Assembly: GCF_021404545.1 (NCBI RefSeq)
Contig: NZ_JAAWWD010000041.1
Coordinates: forward strand, 30,378-94,377
Reading direction: 5' to 3'
Length of the DNA: 64,000 nucleotides
Source: Aestuariivita sp.
Lineage (GTDB): Bacteria > Pseudomonadota > Alphaproteobacteria > Rhodobacterales > Rhodobacteraceae
Shown: piece after piece, positions 1 through 8,973 of the stretch
Layout: every line of letters begins with the position of its first letter
Numbering within the stretch: position 1 is the first letter of the stretch
Notes under the pieces: generated by a model
The model's database searches: none
The model's input: the letters and a program-made list of their open reading frames with translations, nothing else
What the model was told of the DNA's origin: nothing
Position numbers and translations under genes: made by a program

Positions 1-152
1 CGGCGTTCCAGGCTGTCGCGCGCCAGATAGGTGAGGCCGAACCCGCCCCGGACCAGATTGCGTTCGATAATGTACTGCCCATGCAATAGAGCTGTACCGG
101 GCGGCAATTCCTCCACCATATCGTCGCCGGAATGCACGAGGCCCTGTTGCAT
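1..152 (-). CDS. Serine/threonine protein kinase, N-terminal part (runs off window)
   Basis: The reverse strand from an ATG at 152 reads as the first 50 residues of a Hanks-type kinase. After about 24 residues comes the glycine-rich nucleotide loop, with RNLVRGGFGLTYLARD matching the family pattern L-G-x-G-G-F-G-x-T-Y-x-A-x-D. Only the N-lobe start is inside the window; the catalytic loop and any sensor or membrane segment lie to the left. A purine-rich GGAGGAGAGAGGG stretch lies upstream of the start. A second in-frame ATG 11 codons later is an alternative start. Kinase family membership is fairly secure; substrate and role cannot be seen. Confidence 0.75.
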   Translation of the reverse strand, partial: MQQGLVHSGDDMVEELPPGTALLHGQYIIERNLVRGGFGLTYLARDSLER

Positions 153-333
153 GCGTGTCTGTCGCCCTCTCTCCTCCGGGCGGCCCGCATGACGGAACGC
201 ACCTATCCAGAGATAAGCATCACCAGAAATGTGATGATATCGTGGTCCTGGTCGGACAAACTATGGGCATTATACAAGGGTCGGCGCGACAGCGCGCCGC
301 GCGACGGGATCGCGCGACGGGCGTTTTCAGCTT

Positions 334-735
334 TCAGGCCGGGGTTTGCAGGTAATCGCTATCCGTTACATGCTCCATCCAGACGGCGGCGACGCCGTTT
401 TCGGCCTCCTGAATGGCGATGTGGGACATCATGGTGTCAGGGCTGGCGCCGTGCCAATGCTCCTCTCCGGGCGGGATCCAAACGGTATCGCCTTCGCGGA
501 TCACTTGGACCTCACCCGAGCGGAGGCCGATGCGGCCCACGCCCGACACGACATATAATGTCTGACCCAAAGGATGGGTGTGCCATGCCGTGCGCGCGCC
601 GGGGGCGAAGGTTACCTTCAATGCCCGCATCCGCGCTGGATCGGGTGCGTCCCAGATTGGGTCTTGCCAGACGGTTCCGGTAAACCATTCGGCGGGCACA
701 GGCTTGGTGTCGCGTCCTGCGGGAAAGATCTCCAT
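334..735 (-). CDS. Single-domain cupin protein
   Basis: A 133-residue protein with both cupin motifs: PGARTAWHTHPLGQTLYVVSG (metal-binding His-x-His, the Gln and the turn glycine) and GDTVWIPPGEEHWHGA (the second-motif His). It resembles small manganese or iron cupins of the hydroxynitrile-lyase-like/carboxymuconolactone-associated group. No signal peptide is visible, so it is likely cytoplasmic. It stands alone, transcribed away from the response regulator at 953. The fold is clear; the substrate is not. Confidence 0.85.
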   Translation of the reverse strand: MEIFPAGRDTKPVPAEWFTGTVWQDPIWDAPDPARMRALKVTFAPGARTAWHTHPLGQTLYVVSGVGRIGLRSGEVQVIREGDTVWIPPGEEHWHGASPDTMMSHIAIQEAENGVAAVWMEHVTDSDYLQTPA

Positions 736-952
736 CGGGGCCTCCGGGCTGCGGTGTGTTCGACCGCATCAGAGGCCAATTCACAAGTGGGGGCAAGCCC
801 GCAAGCGCCAAAAAAAATGCCAAACACGAGACACGTGCCTGCCCCTTTGTCGGCTCATTTTTTCGTTAATCCTTATCTATCGCAGCAAGAGCGATGCCAG
901 CCTTCAGGAGTTGCGCGACGGATGGCTGAACGGCCAAGGAGATGGGGACAAA

Positions 953-1990
953 ATGAAAATTCTGGCGGTTGATGACGATCCCAGTGTCCTTGAGATGCTG
1001 GTTGCGGCGTTAGGCACGCTGGATACCTACGAGGTGGTCACCGCGGCCTCTGCGGCAGACGGGCTTGAGATCTTGATGGATGATCCGGATGTCTATCACG
1101 CCATCCTGATCGATATGCAAATGCCGGACATGAACGGCATTGAAATGTGCGCCGAGGTGCGCAAGCTGCCCGACTATGCCGAAACCCCGTTGATCATTGT
1201 CACCGCGATGTCCCAGCGCACCTTTATCTCGGATGCGTTCCGGGCCGGGGCAACCGATTATGTCACCAAACCGTTCGACCTGATCGACTTGCGTGGGCGC
1301 GTGACCTCGGCCGTTCGCCAGTCTGCGCGCAGCATGTCAGCCAGGATGGACAATGTGCATGAGCTTTCGGATGCGATCCGATTGCGCAATATCACACGGT
1401 TTCTCGGGCATGACGAATACGAGAACTATGTCATGCAGATTTCACAGAGTCTGGCGTCGAAATCCTCTGTCGTCGCCATCAAGATCGTGGATGTGGCCAA
1501 GCTTTATCAGACCCTGACGCCCGGCCAATTCCAAATGGCTGTGGAAACGGTCGGATTGGCGATCTCGAGCCTGACGCGGCAGGAGGGGCACGTCATCTCG
1601 TATCGTGGCAACGGTGTGTTCTTGTGCATTCACATTGGCCGATACGAGGTGTTTCCCGACACGTTCGAAGGCCTCTTGAACAAACAGATCTTTGTCAGCA
1701 AACCCGACGCGCTGGGCAAGCATGATTTGCGCGCCTGCGTTGGTGAGACCAGGGTCCTGCAAAGCGCCTCGAAAGCCGCGGCACTCGATACGCTGAAGTC
1801 CGCAGTGCAGAGTGCGGATGCAAAATCCGACAGTTACGCAGCCCAGCCGGTAATCTCGAAACGTGTTCTCAAGAACATGGCGCGCAGTCCCGAGGAGGAG
1901 CGCGTGGAGCGTCGCGTCTATTCCATGCTGTTGAAGGACGTGATGCGCGATGAGTTCGATCATGTTGCGCCCGGTCGACAATCCCGGTGA
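953..1990 (+). CDS. Response regulator with C-terminal degenerate GGDEF-like domain
   Basis: A 345-residue protein. Residues 1-120 are a complete receiver domain: acidic DDD at 7-9, phospho-acceptor Asp54 (ILIDMQMPDMNG), Thr84 and Lys106 (VTKPF). The C-terminal part (about 165-300) has the spacing of a GGDEF/nucleotidyl-cyclase-like fold, but the GGDEF turn near residue 217 reads Y-R-G-N-G-V-F, so diguanylate cyclase catalysis is unlikely. The start at 953 is preferred over upstream codons because the receiver begins there and AAGGAG lies 11 bases upstream. The histidine kinase gene follows about 95 bases downstream. The GGDEF assignment is inferred from pattern, not from a search. Confidence 0.8.
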   Translation: MKILAVDDDPSVLEMLVAALGTLDTYEVVTAASAADGLEILMDDPDVYHAILIDMQMPDMNGIEMCAEVRKLPDYAETPLIIVTAMSQRTFISDAFRAGATDYVTKPFDLIDLRGRVTSAVRQSARSMSARMDNVHELSDAIRLRNITRFLGHDEYENYVMQISQSLASKSSVVAIKIVDVAKLYQTLTPGQFQMAVETVGLAISSLTRQEGHVISYRGNGVFLCIHIGRYEVFPDTFEGLLNKQIFVSKPDALGKHDLRACVGETRVLQSASKAAALDTLKSAVQSADAKSDSYAAQPVISKRVLKNMARSPEEERVERRVYSMLLKDVMRDEFDHVAPGRQSR

Positions 1991-2085
1991 AAACCGCCGC
2001 ATTAAGACCAAATTGCGGACAATTTATCAGCAAACCCGGTTGGTAGGGTACATCAGAGCAGGAATGATAGCGGAGGCAGCCCGCC

Positions 2086-3477
2086 ATGGGCGTTGCAGAT
2101 ACACTGACGGACCAACATAGTGCCTGGTTCAAGGTTGAGCGCATCGAGCGCCAACTCAAGGACTATGTCGGGATCACCAAAAAGCTGATCTGGCAGCGTC
2201 AGGCGATCTTCCTGGCGGCCACGATACTCTCGGTCTTCTATTTCGATCCACTCGCGCCCATTGTCTGTTACAGTTTGGTGCTTTTGACCGAGGTTTTCGA
2301 TTTGTCTTTGGCCCGCCGGATCGAGGCATGGAAGGATCACGATCCGCGCCGTGCGAGCGGTTTTCTGGGCTGGATCATGGTGAACACCGCGCTGAGCGCG
2401 CTTGCGATCTGTGCTTTCGTGTTTCAGATCGCCCTGCAACAGGATTCAGGCGGGCATTTTACCCCGCTGTTTTTCCTCTTTGCGGCGGCGGTCTTTGCGG
2501 CGATGAACAATCACCAGCTTATCCCGGCCTTGGCTTTGCGTTTGGGCATCTACTTCGTCACCTTCTTTATGATCGTGCTGATCGACATCTGGCGCTTCAA
2601 CCCGCCGTTGGAATCCAATGCCTGGCTGCATTTCTTTACCGTCCTCTTTGTCATCTACTTTATCGTGGACTGTTCCTTTGCGTTTTTGCGCATGTACCGC
2701 CAGGGTCTGCGCCAGCTTGAAGAGCTGCAGGAAGAACACGAGCGGACCAAAGCAGCCTATGAGGTGAAGTCCAAGTTCATCTCGACCGTCAGCCACGAGC
2801 TGCGGACGCCTCTGACCTCGATCAAAGGGTCGCTTGATCTGCTGAATGCCGGCGCGTTGGGTGAGGTGCCCGAGGCGATGCGACCGATGCTGGAAATCGC
2901 AGGCAAGAACAGTAAGCGCCTGGCCGACCTGATCAACGATCTTCTGGATCTTCAAAAGATCGAAGCCGGCGAAATGGTGTATCGTTTCGAGCCGCTCAGC
3001 GTGAGACACCTGATTTCCGAAGCGGTGGACGCCAACCAGGGATATGCCGACAGTCTGGGCGTCGGTCTGGTCACAAATCTGCCCAGTCCCGATGTCTTTA
3101 TCGAGGGCGACGAGTCGCGGTTGATGCAAGTGATGGCGAATGTGATCTCCAATGCGCTCAAGTTCTCAAACGAGGACAGCGCGGTGCGTGTCTTTGGAGA
3201 AATCATCGGTCAGAAGGTCCGCATTTGCGTAAAAGATACCGGAATTGGCATTCCAGATGATGCCAAGGATAAAGTATTCGGAAAATTTACACAGGTTGAC
3301 AGTTCCGACCAGCGCCGGACCGGCGGTACGGGTCTGGGCATGAACATCACCAAACAGATCGTTGAACGCCATAAAGGCGAAATCGACTATGTGAGCCGCT
3401 TGGGGCATGGAACGACCTTTTTCATCGAGTTCGATATCTGTGACATGGCAAATGACGGGTTGGAGGCGGCGGAGTAG
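2086..3477 (+). CDS. Membrane sensor histidine kinase
   Basis: A 463-residue kinase. The first 200 residues hold about five or six hydrophobic segments with only short loops and no large periplasmic domain, so the signal is probably sensed within or near the membrane. A short coiled coil (about 205-230) leads to the HisKA domain with His237 in STVSHELRTP. The HATPase domain follows, with the N box (NVISNALKFS), G1 (DTGIGIP), F box (FGKFTQVD) and G2 (GGTGLGMNI). No receiver is fused. It follows the response regulator and precedes luxI, so kinase and regulator are plausibly a cognate pair. Confidence 0.9.
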   Translation: MGVADTLTDQHSAWFKVERIERQLKDYVGITKKLIWQRQAIFLAATILSVFYFDPLAPIVCYSLVLLTEVFDLSLARRIEAWKDHDPRRASGFLGWIMVNTALSALAICAFVFQIALQQDSGGHFTPLFFLFAAAVFAAMNNHQLIPALALRLGIYFVTFFMIVLIDIWRFNPPLESNAWLHFFTVLFVIYFIVDCSFAFLRMYRQGLRQLEELQEEHERTKAAYEVKSKFISTVSHELRTPLTSIKGSLDLLNAGALGEVPEAMRPMLEIAGKNSKRLADLINDLLDLQKIEAGEMVYRFEPLSVRHLISEAVDANQGYADSLGVGLVTNLPSPDVFIEGDESRLMQVMANVISNALKFSNEDSAVRVFGEIIGQKVRICVKDTGIGIPDDAKDKVFGKFTQVDSSDQRRTGGTGLGMNITKQIVERHKGEIDYVSRLGHGTTFFIEFDICDMANDGLEAAE

Positions 3478-3752
3478 ACGCCAGCCCGATTCATTCGCCC
3501 CGCATCGGCGGAAATCCGCAAACAATTGCATATTCACCATTTTTTGAACGAAAACTGACGTTGTTGCGCATCTGCTTAGCTCAGCCTACGGCCATTTGGT
3601 GCGGATTGGCATCAGCTGATCGCGCTGAGTGTGCCTGACGTGCAACATGTTAAAATTTCGTTAAGAATGTGACATCTTTACGGCGGGACGTTGCGCTCTG
3701 AACCTGATCTAGTCGGCCTAGGGTTGTATGGATCAAGGGCTGGGGCGTCAGA
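3478..3752. other. Intergenic region upstream of luxI
   Basis: A 275-base AT-richer gap separating the kinase from luxI. It holds a full CtrA-type box (annotated separately). Around 3701-3725 there is a weak imperfect dyad starting AACCTGATC and ending CCTAGGGTT, too poor to call a lux box. No open frame here looks coding. Confidence 0.5.
3650..3664 (+). promoter_or_regulatory. Candidate CtrA-binding site
   Basis: The sequence is TTAA, seven bases (AATTTCG), then TTAA. This is the established full CtrA box of alphaproteobacteria. It lies about 90 bases before the luxI start, where it could overlap a promoter. In Rhodobacterales, quorum sensing and the CtrA phosphorelay are known to be linked, so a CtrA input to luxI is reasonable. 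Binding is inferred from the motif alone. Confidence 0.55.
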
Positions 3753-4502
3753 ATGCAGATTTCACGGGTGGCCAAGATGGCGGAACCCTCTTCCTCCGTA
3801 TTTCCGGAACTGGCGCCGGTTGAGGAGGTAAAGCGGTCTGCGTCGGATCGGCTCAAACTGCCGCCGAAACTGCGCGTTGTTCCCGACCCTCCCGGTCAGA
3901 GCGGGACGGCGCATCTGCGCGCCAACGTTTTGTCGTTTTCCAACATCCATCGGTTTGGCGATCTCTGGGCTACGTTCATGCGCGCCCGCAAGGCGGTGTT
4001 TATCGACCGGCTGAAATGGAGCTTGCCGGAGCATGATGGGATGGAGTTTGATCAATACGATACGCCCTATGCCCGTTGGATCGTCGTGCATGCCTATGGG
4101 GAGATCATGGCAGGTGTCCGATTGACGCCGACAACGGCTCAGGTCGGTATGCATAGCTATATGCTGCGCGACGCGCAGCTCGGCATGTTGCCAAGCATTC
4201 CCAGCGATGTCCTTTTCTTTGAGGCACCGGTAGAGGATCGGATTTGGGAGGCTTCGCGCCTTTTCATCACCGATGCGGTACCCAGTGATCGTCGCACCCA
4301 GGTGCAGGCGGCCTTGATGAACAATTTCGCGCGTGCGGCCCGTGCGGAAGGCGCAACACATGTGATTGGTATCGTGCCTGCGGTTTGGTCGAGATGGCTG
4401 CGCCGCCTGGAAATGGGCGCAGTACCTGTCGGGCCACGGTTCTCAATCGACGGGACACGCAGTCAGGCCGCGCTTTTCAACGTTCTCAAACAGGGCGTTT
4501 AG
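3753..4502 (+). CDS. luxI: Acyl-homoserine-lactone synthase (LuxI family)
   Basis: A 249-residue autoinducer synthase that joins an acyl chain from acyl-ACP to S-adenosylmethionine to make an AHL. The conserved pattern is present: R-K-A-V-F, the Trp in KWSLP, acidic EFDQYD, the Arg in GVRLTP, and W165-E166-A-S-R169 matching the invariant Glu and Arg. About 50 residues precede the core domain; an in-frame ATG at 3777 would shorten this tail. No LuxR-type gene is adjacent. A histidine kinase and receiver protein sit directly upstream instead. AHL chain length cannot be predicted. Confidence 0.92.
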   Translation: MQISRVAKMAEPSSSVFPELAPVEEVKRSASDRLKLPPKLRVVPDPPGQSGTAHLRANVLSFSNIHRFGDLWATFMRARKAVFIDRLKWSLPEHDGMEFDQYDTPYARWIVVHAYGEIMAGVRLTPTTAQVGMHSYMLRDAQLGMLPSIPSDVLFFEAPVEDRIWEASRLFITDAVPSDRRTQVQAALMNNFARAARAEGATHVIGIVPAVWSRWLRRLEMGAVPVGPRFSIDGTRSQAALFNVLKQGV

Positions 4503-4715
4503 CGGCAGTAAACCGGTTCAACCAAATATCTTCGACGGAGGCATGTGGTCCCGGGTCGGTTGGTCAACTTCTGCGCATTTGCTGGTCTTGAAAGAGACAA
4601 TACGGCATTTTGCGGATATCCCGATTGCGAAATCTTGCTCTCCACGGCTTTCTTGCGGAAGGCGGACGCATTATGGTGCGCCGCATACACAATCAAAAAC
4701 GGGGAGATTATACCA

Positions 4716-6293
4716 ATGTTCAAGACATTGTTTTGTGCCGCGACAGCGATTGCGCTGGTGGCACCGGCAGTCAACGCCGAGACGCTGAAATGGGCGCGGG
4801 CCGGGGACGCGCTGACACTGGATCCACACGCCCAGAACGAAGGGCCGACATCGGCCCTGGCGCACCAGATCATGGAGCCGCTGGTCATGCGCGACATGAC
4901 CGGGGCGATTGTACCGGCGCTGGCCACAGAGTGGGGTCCATCCGAGACCGACCCCACCGTCTGGACCTTTAACCTGCGCGAAGGGGTCACTTTCCATGAC
5001 GGCGCTGAATTCGATAGCGAAGACGTCGTCTTTTCACTCAACCGCGCAATGACGCCGGATAGCGACTTTAAAGAGCTCTTGGCATCCGTTGCCGAAGTAC
5101 GTGCGCCGGACAAGTATACGGTCGAGATTGTCACCGAAGGGCCAAATCCGATCATGCCCAACAACCTCACCAACCTGTTCATGATGGACAAGGGGTGGGC
5201 AGAGGCCAACAATGCCGTCAAGGTTCAGGATTACGAAGGCGGCGAGGATACCTTTGCGGCCAAGAACGCCAACGGCACGGGCGCCTACAAGCTGGTCAGC
5301 CGCGAGCCTGACGTGCGCACCGTGCTGGAGATCAACGAGAATTACTGGGGCAAGGACGAATTCCCCATGGATGTGACGCGCATCGAATACACGCCCATCC
5401 AGAACGCCGCGACCCGAGTGGCGGCGCTTTTGTCGGGCGAGGTGGATTTCATCCAGGACGTGCCGGTGCAGGATCTGCAGCGTGTGTCGGCAGCCGATGG
5501 TCTGGATGTGCGCACCGCCCCGCAGAACCGGGTGATCTTCTTCGGCATGAACTCAGGCGATGCCGATATCGGCAATGACAATGTCGAGGGTGCCAACCCG
5601 CTGTCGGATGTTCGGGTGCGCAAGGCGATGTCGATGGCGATCAATCGTGATGCCATCCAGCAGGTCGTGATGCGCGGCCAGTCCGCCCCTGCGGGCATGA
5701 TCGCGCCGCCCTTTGTCAACGGCTGGAACGAGGCAATGGACAGCTCTTCGATGACAGATGTTGAAAAGGCCCGCACCCTCATGGAAGAGGCCGGATATGG
5801 CGACGGGTTCGCGATCCAGCTCGATTGCCCCAATGATCGCTACATCAACGATGAGGCGATTTGTCAGGCCGCTGTCGGGATGTTGGCGCAGATCGGTGTG
5901 ACCGTGAACCTCGATGCCAAACCCAAGGCGCAGCACTTCCCGCTGATCAACACGTTAGAGACCGATTTCTATATGCTGGGCTGGGGCGTGCCGACCTACG
6001 ATTCTGAGTATGTGTTCAACTTCCTCGTCCATACAAAGGGTGAGAAATACGGCTCATGGAACGCGACCCGCTATTCCAACCCCGAACTGGATGCACAGAT
6101 TGTCGCGCTGGCCTCGGAAACCGATCTGCCCAAGCGGGACCAGATGATCAACGATATCTGGAAGGTTGTGCAGGACGATCAGCTCTACATTCCGATTCAC
6201 CACCAAGTGCTGAACTGGGGGATGAAGTCCAACGTAGGCACCATCGTGGCTCCGGACGACACAGCGAAGTTCAAATACTTCACCATGAACTGA
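4716..6293 (+). CDS. Oligopeptide/dipeptide ABC transporter substrate-binding protein 1
   Basis: A 525-residue periplasmic binding protein of the SBP family 5 (DppA/OppA). It begins with a short signal peptide (MFKTLFCAATAIALVAPAVNA, cut before ETLKWA). The family hallmarks follow: LDPHAQNEGPT, FNLREGVTFHDGAEFDSEDV and GTGAYKLVSREP. ATG 4716 is chosen because the signal peptide starts there and GGGGAG precedes it. It is the first gene of a peptide-transport region. A second binding protein (7411-8973) shares much of its sequence layout, so the two are probably paralogues feeding the same permease. Confidence 0.92.
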   Translation: MFKTLFCAATAIALVAPAVNAETLKWARAGDALTLDPHAQNEGPTSALAHQIMEPLVMRDMTGAIVPALATEWGPSETDPTVWTFNLREGVTFHDGAEFDSEDVVFSLNRAMTPDSDFKELLASVAEVRAPDKYTVEIVTEGPNPIMPNNLTNLFMMDKGWAEANNAVKVQDYEGGEDTFAAKNANGTGAYKLVSREPDVRTVLEINENYWGKDEFPMDVTRIEYTPIQNAATRVAALLSGEVDFIQDVPVQDLQRVSAADGLDVRTAPQNRVIFFGMNSGDADIGNDNVEGANPLSDVRVRKAMSMAINRDAIQQVVMRGQSAPAGMIAPPFVNGWNEAMDSSSMTDVEKARTLMEEAGYGDGFAIQLDCPNDRYINDEAICQAAVGMLAQIGVTVNLDAKPKAQHFPLINTLETDFYMLGWGVPTYDSEYVFNFLVHTKGEKYGSWNATRYSNPELDAQIVALASETDLPKRDQMINDIWKVVQDDQLYIPIHHQVLNWGMKSNVGTIVAPDDTAKFKYFTMN

Positions 6294-6310
6294 TCCTGTA
6301 CCCATGTTCA

Positions 6311-6346
6311 AAAAGGGGCGTCGCAGTCGCGGCGCCCTTCCTTTTT
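6311..6346 (+). terminator. Probable intrinsic terminator or attenuator after the first binding protein gene
   Basis: A GC-rich hairpin (AAGGGGCGTCGC pairing with GCGGCGCCCTT, one mismatch) is followed by CCTTTTTG. It lies 17 bases after the stop of the binding protein gene and could lower expression of downstream transport genes. Confidence 0.6.
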
Positions 6347-6810
6347 GCGGATCAGTTTATCCGCGGCATCATCACCGGCTCAGGCCTGCGTTTGACACAC
6401 ACACCGGCCGACACCGTTTGGATCGGAAAATCACGCAGCTGGATCGTGTGCCGCCGATTTGCGCCCATACCGGCGCGAGAGCGATGATGTCTCCGTGATG
6501 CGCAACCGTGAAATTGCCGGACGGTGCAGCCGTGCCCGCGCCAACACGGACGCCCAGCGCCTGGATCCGGTCAACGCAATAACGGGCTCTGTCTGGCGTT
6601 TCGCACCCGGCAACCAGGCTGGTGGCAAATGGAATGCCGCAAATCCGGCTCAAATCCCTCTCTCTTTCTTCAATCAGAGATGCAGACTTCATCCAGATCC
6701 GGCAGCGATGTTCTTGTGATTTCCATGGCGCCGTCAAAACCCAGGCCCCCTTGGGCAAGTCCGCGCCACCAGGCTTGCCGCGCGGCTTGTCCCGGACTAG
6801 CCTTTCACGG
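6347..6810. other. 464 bases without a convincing gene
   Basis: Open frames exist on both strands. The longest is on the minus strand and contains GTAAPSGNFTVAHHGDI, but I recognise no family, and it runs into the start of the DUF4329 gene on the other strand. It could be a decayed gene. Nothing else is supported. Confidence 0.3.
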
Positions 6811-7335
6811 ATGATCCGTTTTCTTGCTGTTGTCTTCACGCTGGTTCTTGCCAGCACCGCCCAGGCCCAGTCGAAGGCCGAAATCGACCTGGCCAAACAG
6901 ACCTTGCGCGCGCTTCAGGAGCGGTCGGTTCAGGGCAACCGCGAGTATTGCGGGTTGATCGGGCGGGATGCAGCCGGTCGCCTGGTCGTTGTCCCCGCCA
7001 GACGCGGGACCCGCGCCAGGTGCCGCTATCCAGACGCGCCACAGAGCCTCAGGATTGTGGCGACTTACCATACACATGGGGCATTCCTGCGCAGTTATGA
7101 CAATGAGGTGCCCTCGGTCCTTGACGTATTGGCCGAAGTCGCGACAGGCACGAACGGGTATGTCTCTACCCCCGGGGGCCGGTTTTGGTACATCAATGGT
7201 AAGACGGGCGAAGTGCGCCTGATCTGCGGGCCGAAATGTCTGCCCTGGGATCCACGCTTTGTGGCCGGGCTGGCCGGTCCGATTGCCGGGAAATATACGC
7301 TCAATCAGCTCAGAGAGCGGCAACTCGGGTGGTGA
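6811..7335 (+). CDS. DUF4329-type exported protein
   Basis: A 174-residue protein with a clear signal peptide (MIRFLAVVFTLVLASTAQA). The mature part has the DUF4329 pattern: NREYCGLIG, YHTHGAF, EVPSVLDVLAE, GYVSTPGGRFWYI. DUF4329 domains often occur with secreted or toxin-like proteins, and the conserved Cys-His motif suggests an enzyme, but no activity is established here. A CGPKC motif near the C-terminus could form a disulfide. It lies between two peptide-binding protein genes on the same strand, so it may act on or help supply the imported peptide; that is inference. Confidence 0.7.
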   Translation: MIRFLAVVFTLVLASTAQAQSKAEIDLAKQTLRALQERSVQGNREYCGLIGRDAAGRLVVVPARRGTRARCRYPDAPQSLRIVATYHTHGAFLRSYDNEVPSVLDVLAEVATGTNGYVSTPGGRFWYINGKTGEVRLICGPKCLPWDPRFVAGLAGPIAGKYTLNQLRERQLGW

Positions 7336-7410
7336 TCACGCGCAATTGATGTGACCCCATCGGTCACGATCCGCACCCTGTACGCAAAACACATTCCTGG
7401 GGGATATCCT

Positions 7411-8973
7411 ATGTTTCGTATCGCATCTGCTGTGGCTTTGACCGCATTGGTCAGCACCGCGCAGGCTGAAGAGTTTCGCTGGGCCTCGACCACCGATCCC
7501 CAAACAATGGACCCGCATGCGGTGAATTCAGCGCCGGTGCTGGGCTTTCTCAACAACGTTTATGAAGGGTTGGTGCGGCGCGGCAAGAACATGCGCATCG
7601 AACCGGCGCTTGCCGCCGCGTGGGAGCCGATCGAGGGCGGGCTGGGCTGGCGCTTCACCCTGCGCGAGGGCGTGACGTTTCACGATGGCAGCGCTTTTGA
7701 CGCGGCGGATGTTCTGTTCTCCTATCAGCGCGCATCCGATGAGGTGTCCGATACCCGGAGCTGGTTCGCCCCCGTCAGCGAGGTGCGGATTGTGGATGAC
7801 TACACCGTCGATATCCTGACAACCGCGCCCAATCCGATCTTTCCCGACAGTATCGCCAACTGGATGATGATGGACAGCGATTGGGCCCGGGCGAATGGCT
7901 CCACCCTGCCGGACAAGGATAAGGGCAGTTATGCCACGCTGAATGCCAACGGCACCGGCGCCTTTCGTGTGACCGCGCGTGAGCCGGGCCTGCGCACAGT
8001 GTTGGAACCCTATGACGGTTGGTGGGGCGAGGCCGAGCACAACATCACCCGCGCCGAGTTCACGCCGATCCAGAACCCTGCAACGGCCGTTGCGGCGCTT
8101 TTGTCAGGCGATGTCGACATGATCAACCCTGTGCCCATTCAGGACACCGCGCGTCTGGCGGGCCGCGACGATGTCGCCGTCATTCAGGGGATCGAGGCGC
8201 GGGTCATCATGCTGGGTTTTGCCCATGATCATGAGGTGCTGAAATACGGCTCAGACGCGGGCGACCCCAATCCGTTCCGTGATGCGCGTGTGCGCACCGC
8301 CGTGGCCAAGGCCGTGAACGTGCCTGCAATCCTGCAAACGATCATGCGCGGCAATGCCGAACCCGCAGCACAGCTGGTCAGCCCCGCGATGCGCGGTTTT
8401 TCGCTGGCCCATGCCGCGCGTCCGGCGTTTGACGCTCAGGGCGCGCGCGCTCTGCTGGCCGAAGCAGGCTATGGCGACGGGTTTTCCTTTGGTCTGAAAT
8501 GCCCCAACAACCGCTATCTCAATGACGAGGCCGTGTGCCAGGCGATCGTGTCGATGCTGGCGCAGATCGGGCTGAGCGCGCAGCTCGACGCGATGCCGGT
8601 GCAGAATTACTGGCCCGAGCTGCGGGCGGACAATTTCGACATGTACCTTCTGGGCTGGTCGCCGGGCACCTTCGATGCCGAGCATCCAATCCGTTTTCTC
8701 GCCGCGACCCCGAATGAGGAAAAGCGTTTGGGAAGCTGGAATTTCGGCGGTTACTCGAATGCGCGGATCGACTCGCTTTTGCCGATGATCCAATCCGAGA
8801 TTGACGATAGCGCCCGTCAGGCGATGCTGGATGAGGCGGCGCAGATCCTTCAGGCCGAGGCAGCGTATGTGCCGATGTATGTCCAACCGCTGATCTGGGG
8901 CGCACGCGCCAATATCGCGCTGACCCAGCGCCCCGACAATTTCTTCATCCTGCGTTGGGTGACGGTGGACTAG
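7411..8973 (+). CDS. Oligopeptide/dipeptide ABC transporter substrate-binding protein 2
   Basis: A 520-residue SBP family 5 protein, with a signal peptide ending STAQA before EEFRW. Motifs are TMDPHAVN, FTLREGVTFHDGSAFDAADV and NGTGAFRVTAREPG. It is the same length and clearly parallel in sequence to the protein at 4716-6293 (for example GDGF, CPNNRYLNDEAVCQA and MLAQIG are shared almost word for word), suggesting a local duplication. ATG 7411 is preceded by CTGGGGGATATCCT. The permease genes start about 380 bases downstream. Confidence 0.92.
   Translation: MFRIASAVALTALVSTAQAEEFRWASTTDPQTMDPHAVNSAPVLGFLNNVYEGLVRRGKNMRIEPALAAAWEPIEGGLGWRFTLREGVTFHDGSAFDAADVLFSYQRASDEVSDTRSWFAPVSEVRIVDDYTVDILTTAPNPIFPDSIANWMMMDSDWARANGSTLPDKDKGSYATLNANGTGAFRVTAREPGLRTVLEPYDGWWGEAEHNITRAEFTPIQNPATAVAALLSGDVDMINPVPIQDTARLAGRDDVAVIQGIEARVIMLGFAHDHEVLKYGSDAGDPNPFRDARVRTAVAKAVNVPAILQTIMRGNAEPAAQLVSPAMRGFSLAHAARPAFDAQGARALLAEAGYGDGFSFGLKCPNNRYLNDEAVCQAIVSMLAQIGLSAQLDAMPVQNYWPELRADNFDMYLLGWSPGTFDAEHPIRFLAATPNEEKRLGSWNFGGYSNARIDSLLPMIQSEIDDSARQAMLDEAAQILQAEAAYVPMYVQPLIWGARANIALTQRPDNFFILRWVTVD

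Noticed and set aside
578..952. N-terminal extension of the response regulator upstream of 953
   Set aside because: The translation is not protein-like, overlaps the cupin gene on the other strand, and the receiver domain starts exactly at 953 with its own ribosome binding site.
3701..3725. Possible lux box before luxI (AACCTGATC...CCTAGGGTT)
   Set aside because: Only the outer four bases pair; the inner part does not, and the length is wrong for a 20-base lux box.
6372..6810. Minus-strand open frame with protein-like stretches (GTAAPSGNFTVAHHGDI)
   Set aside because: No family recognised, overlaps the DUF4329 start, and no ribosome binding site; kept only as a note in the gap entry.
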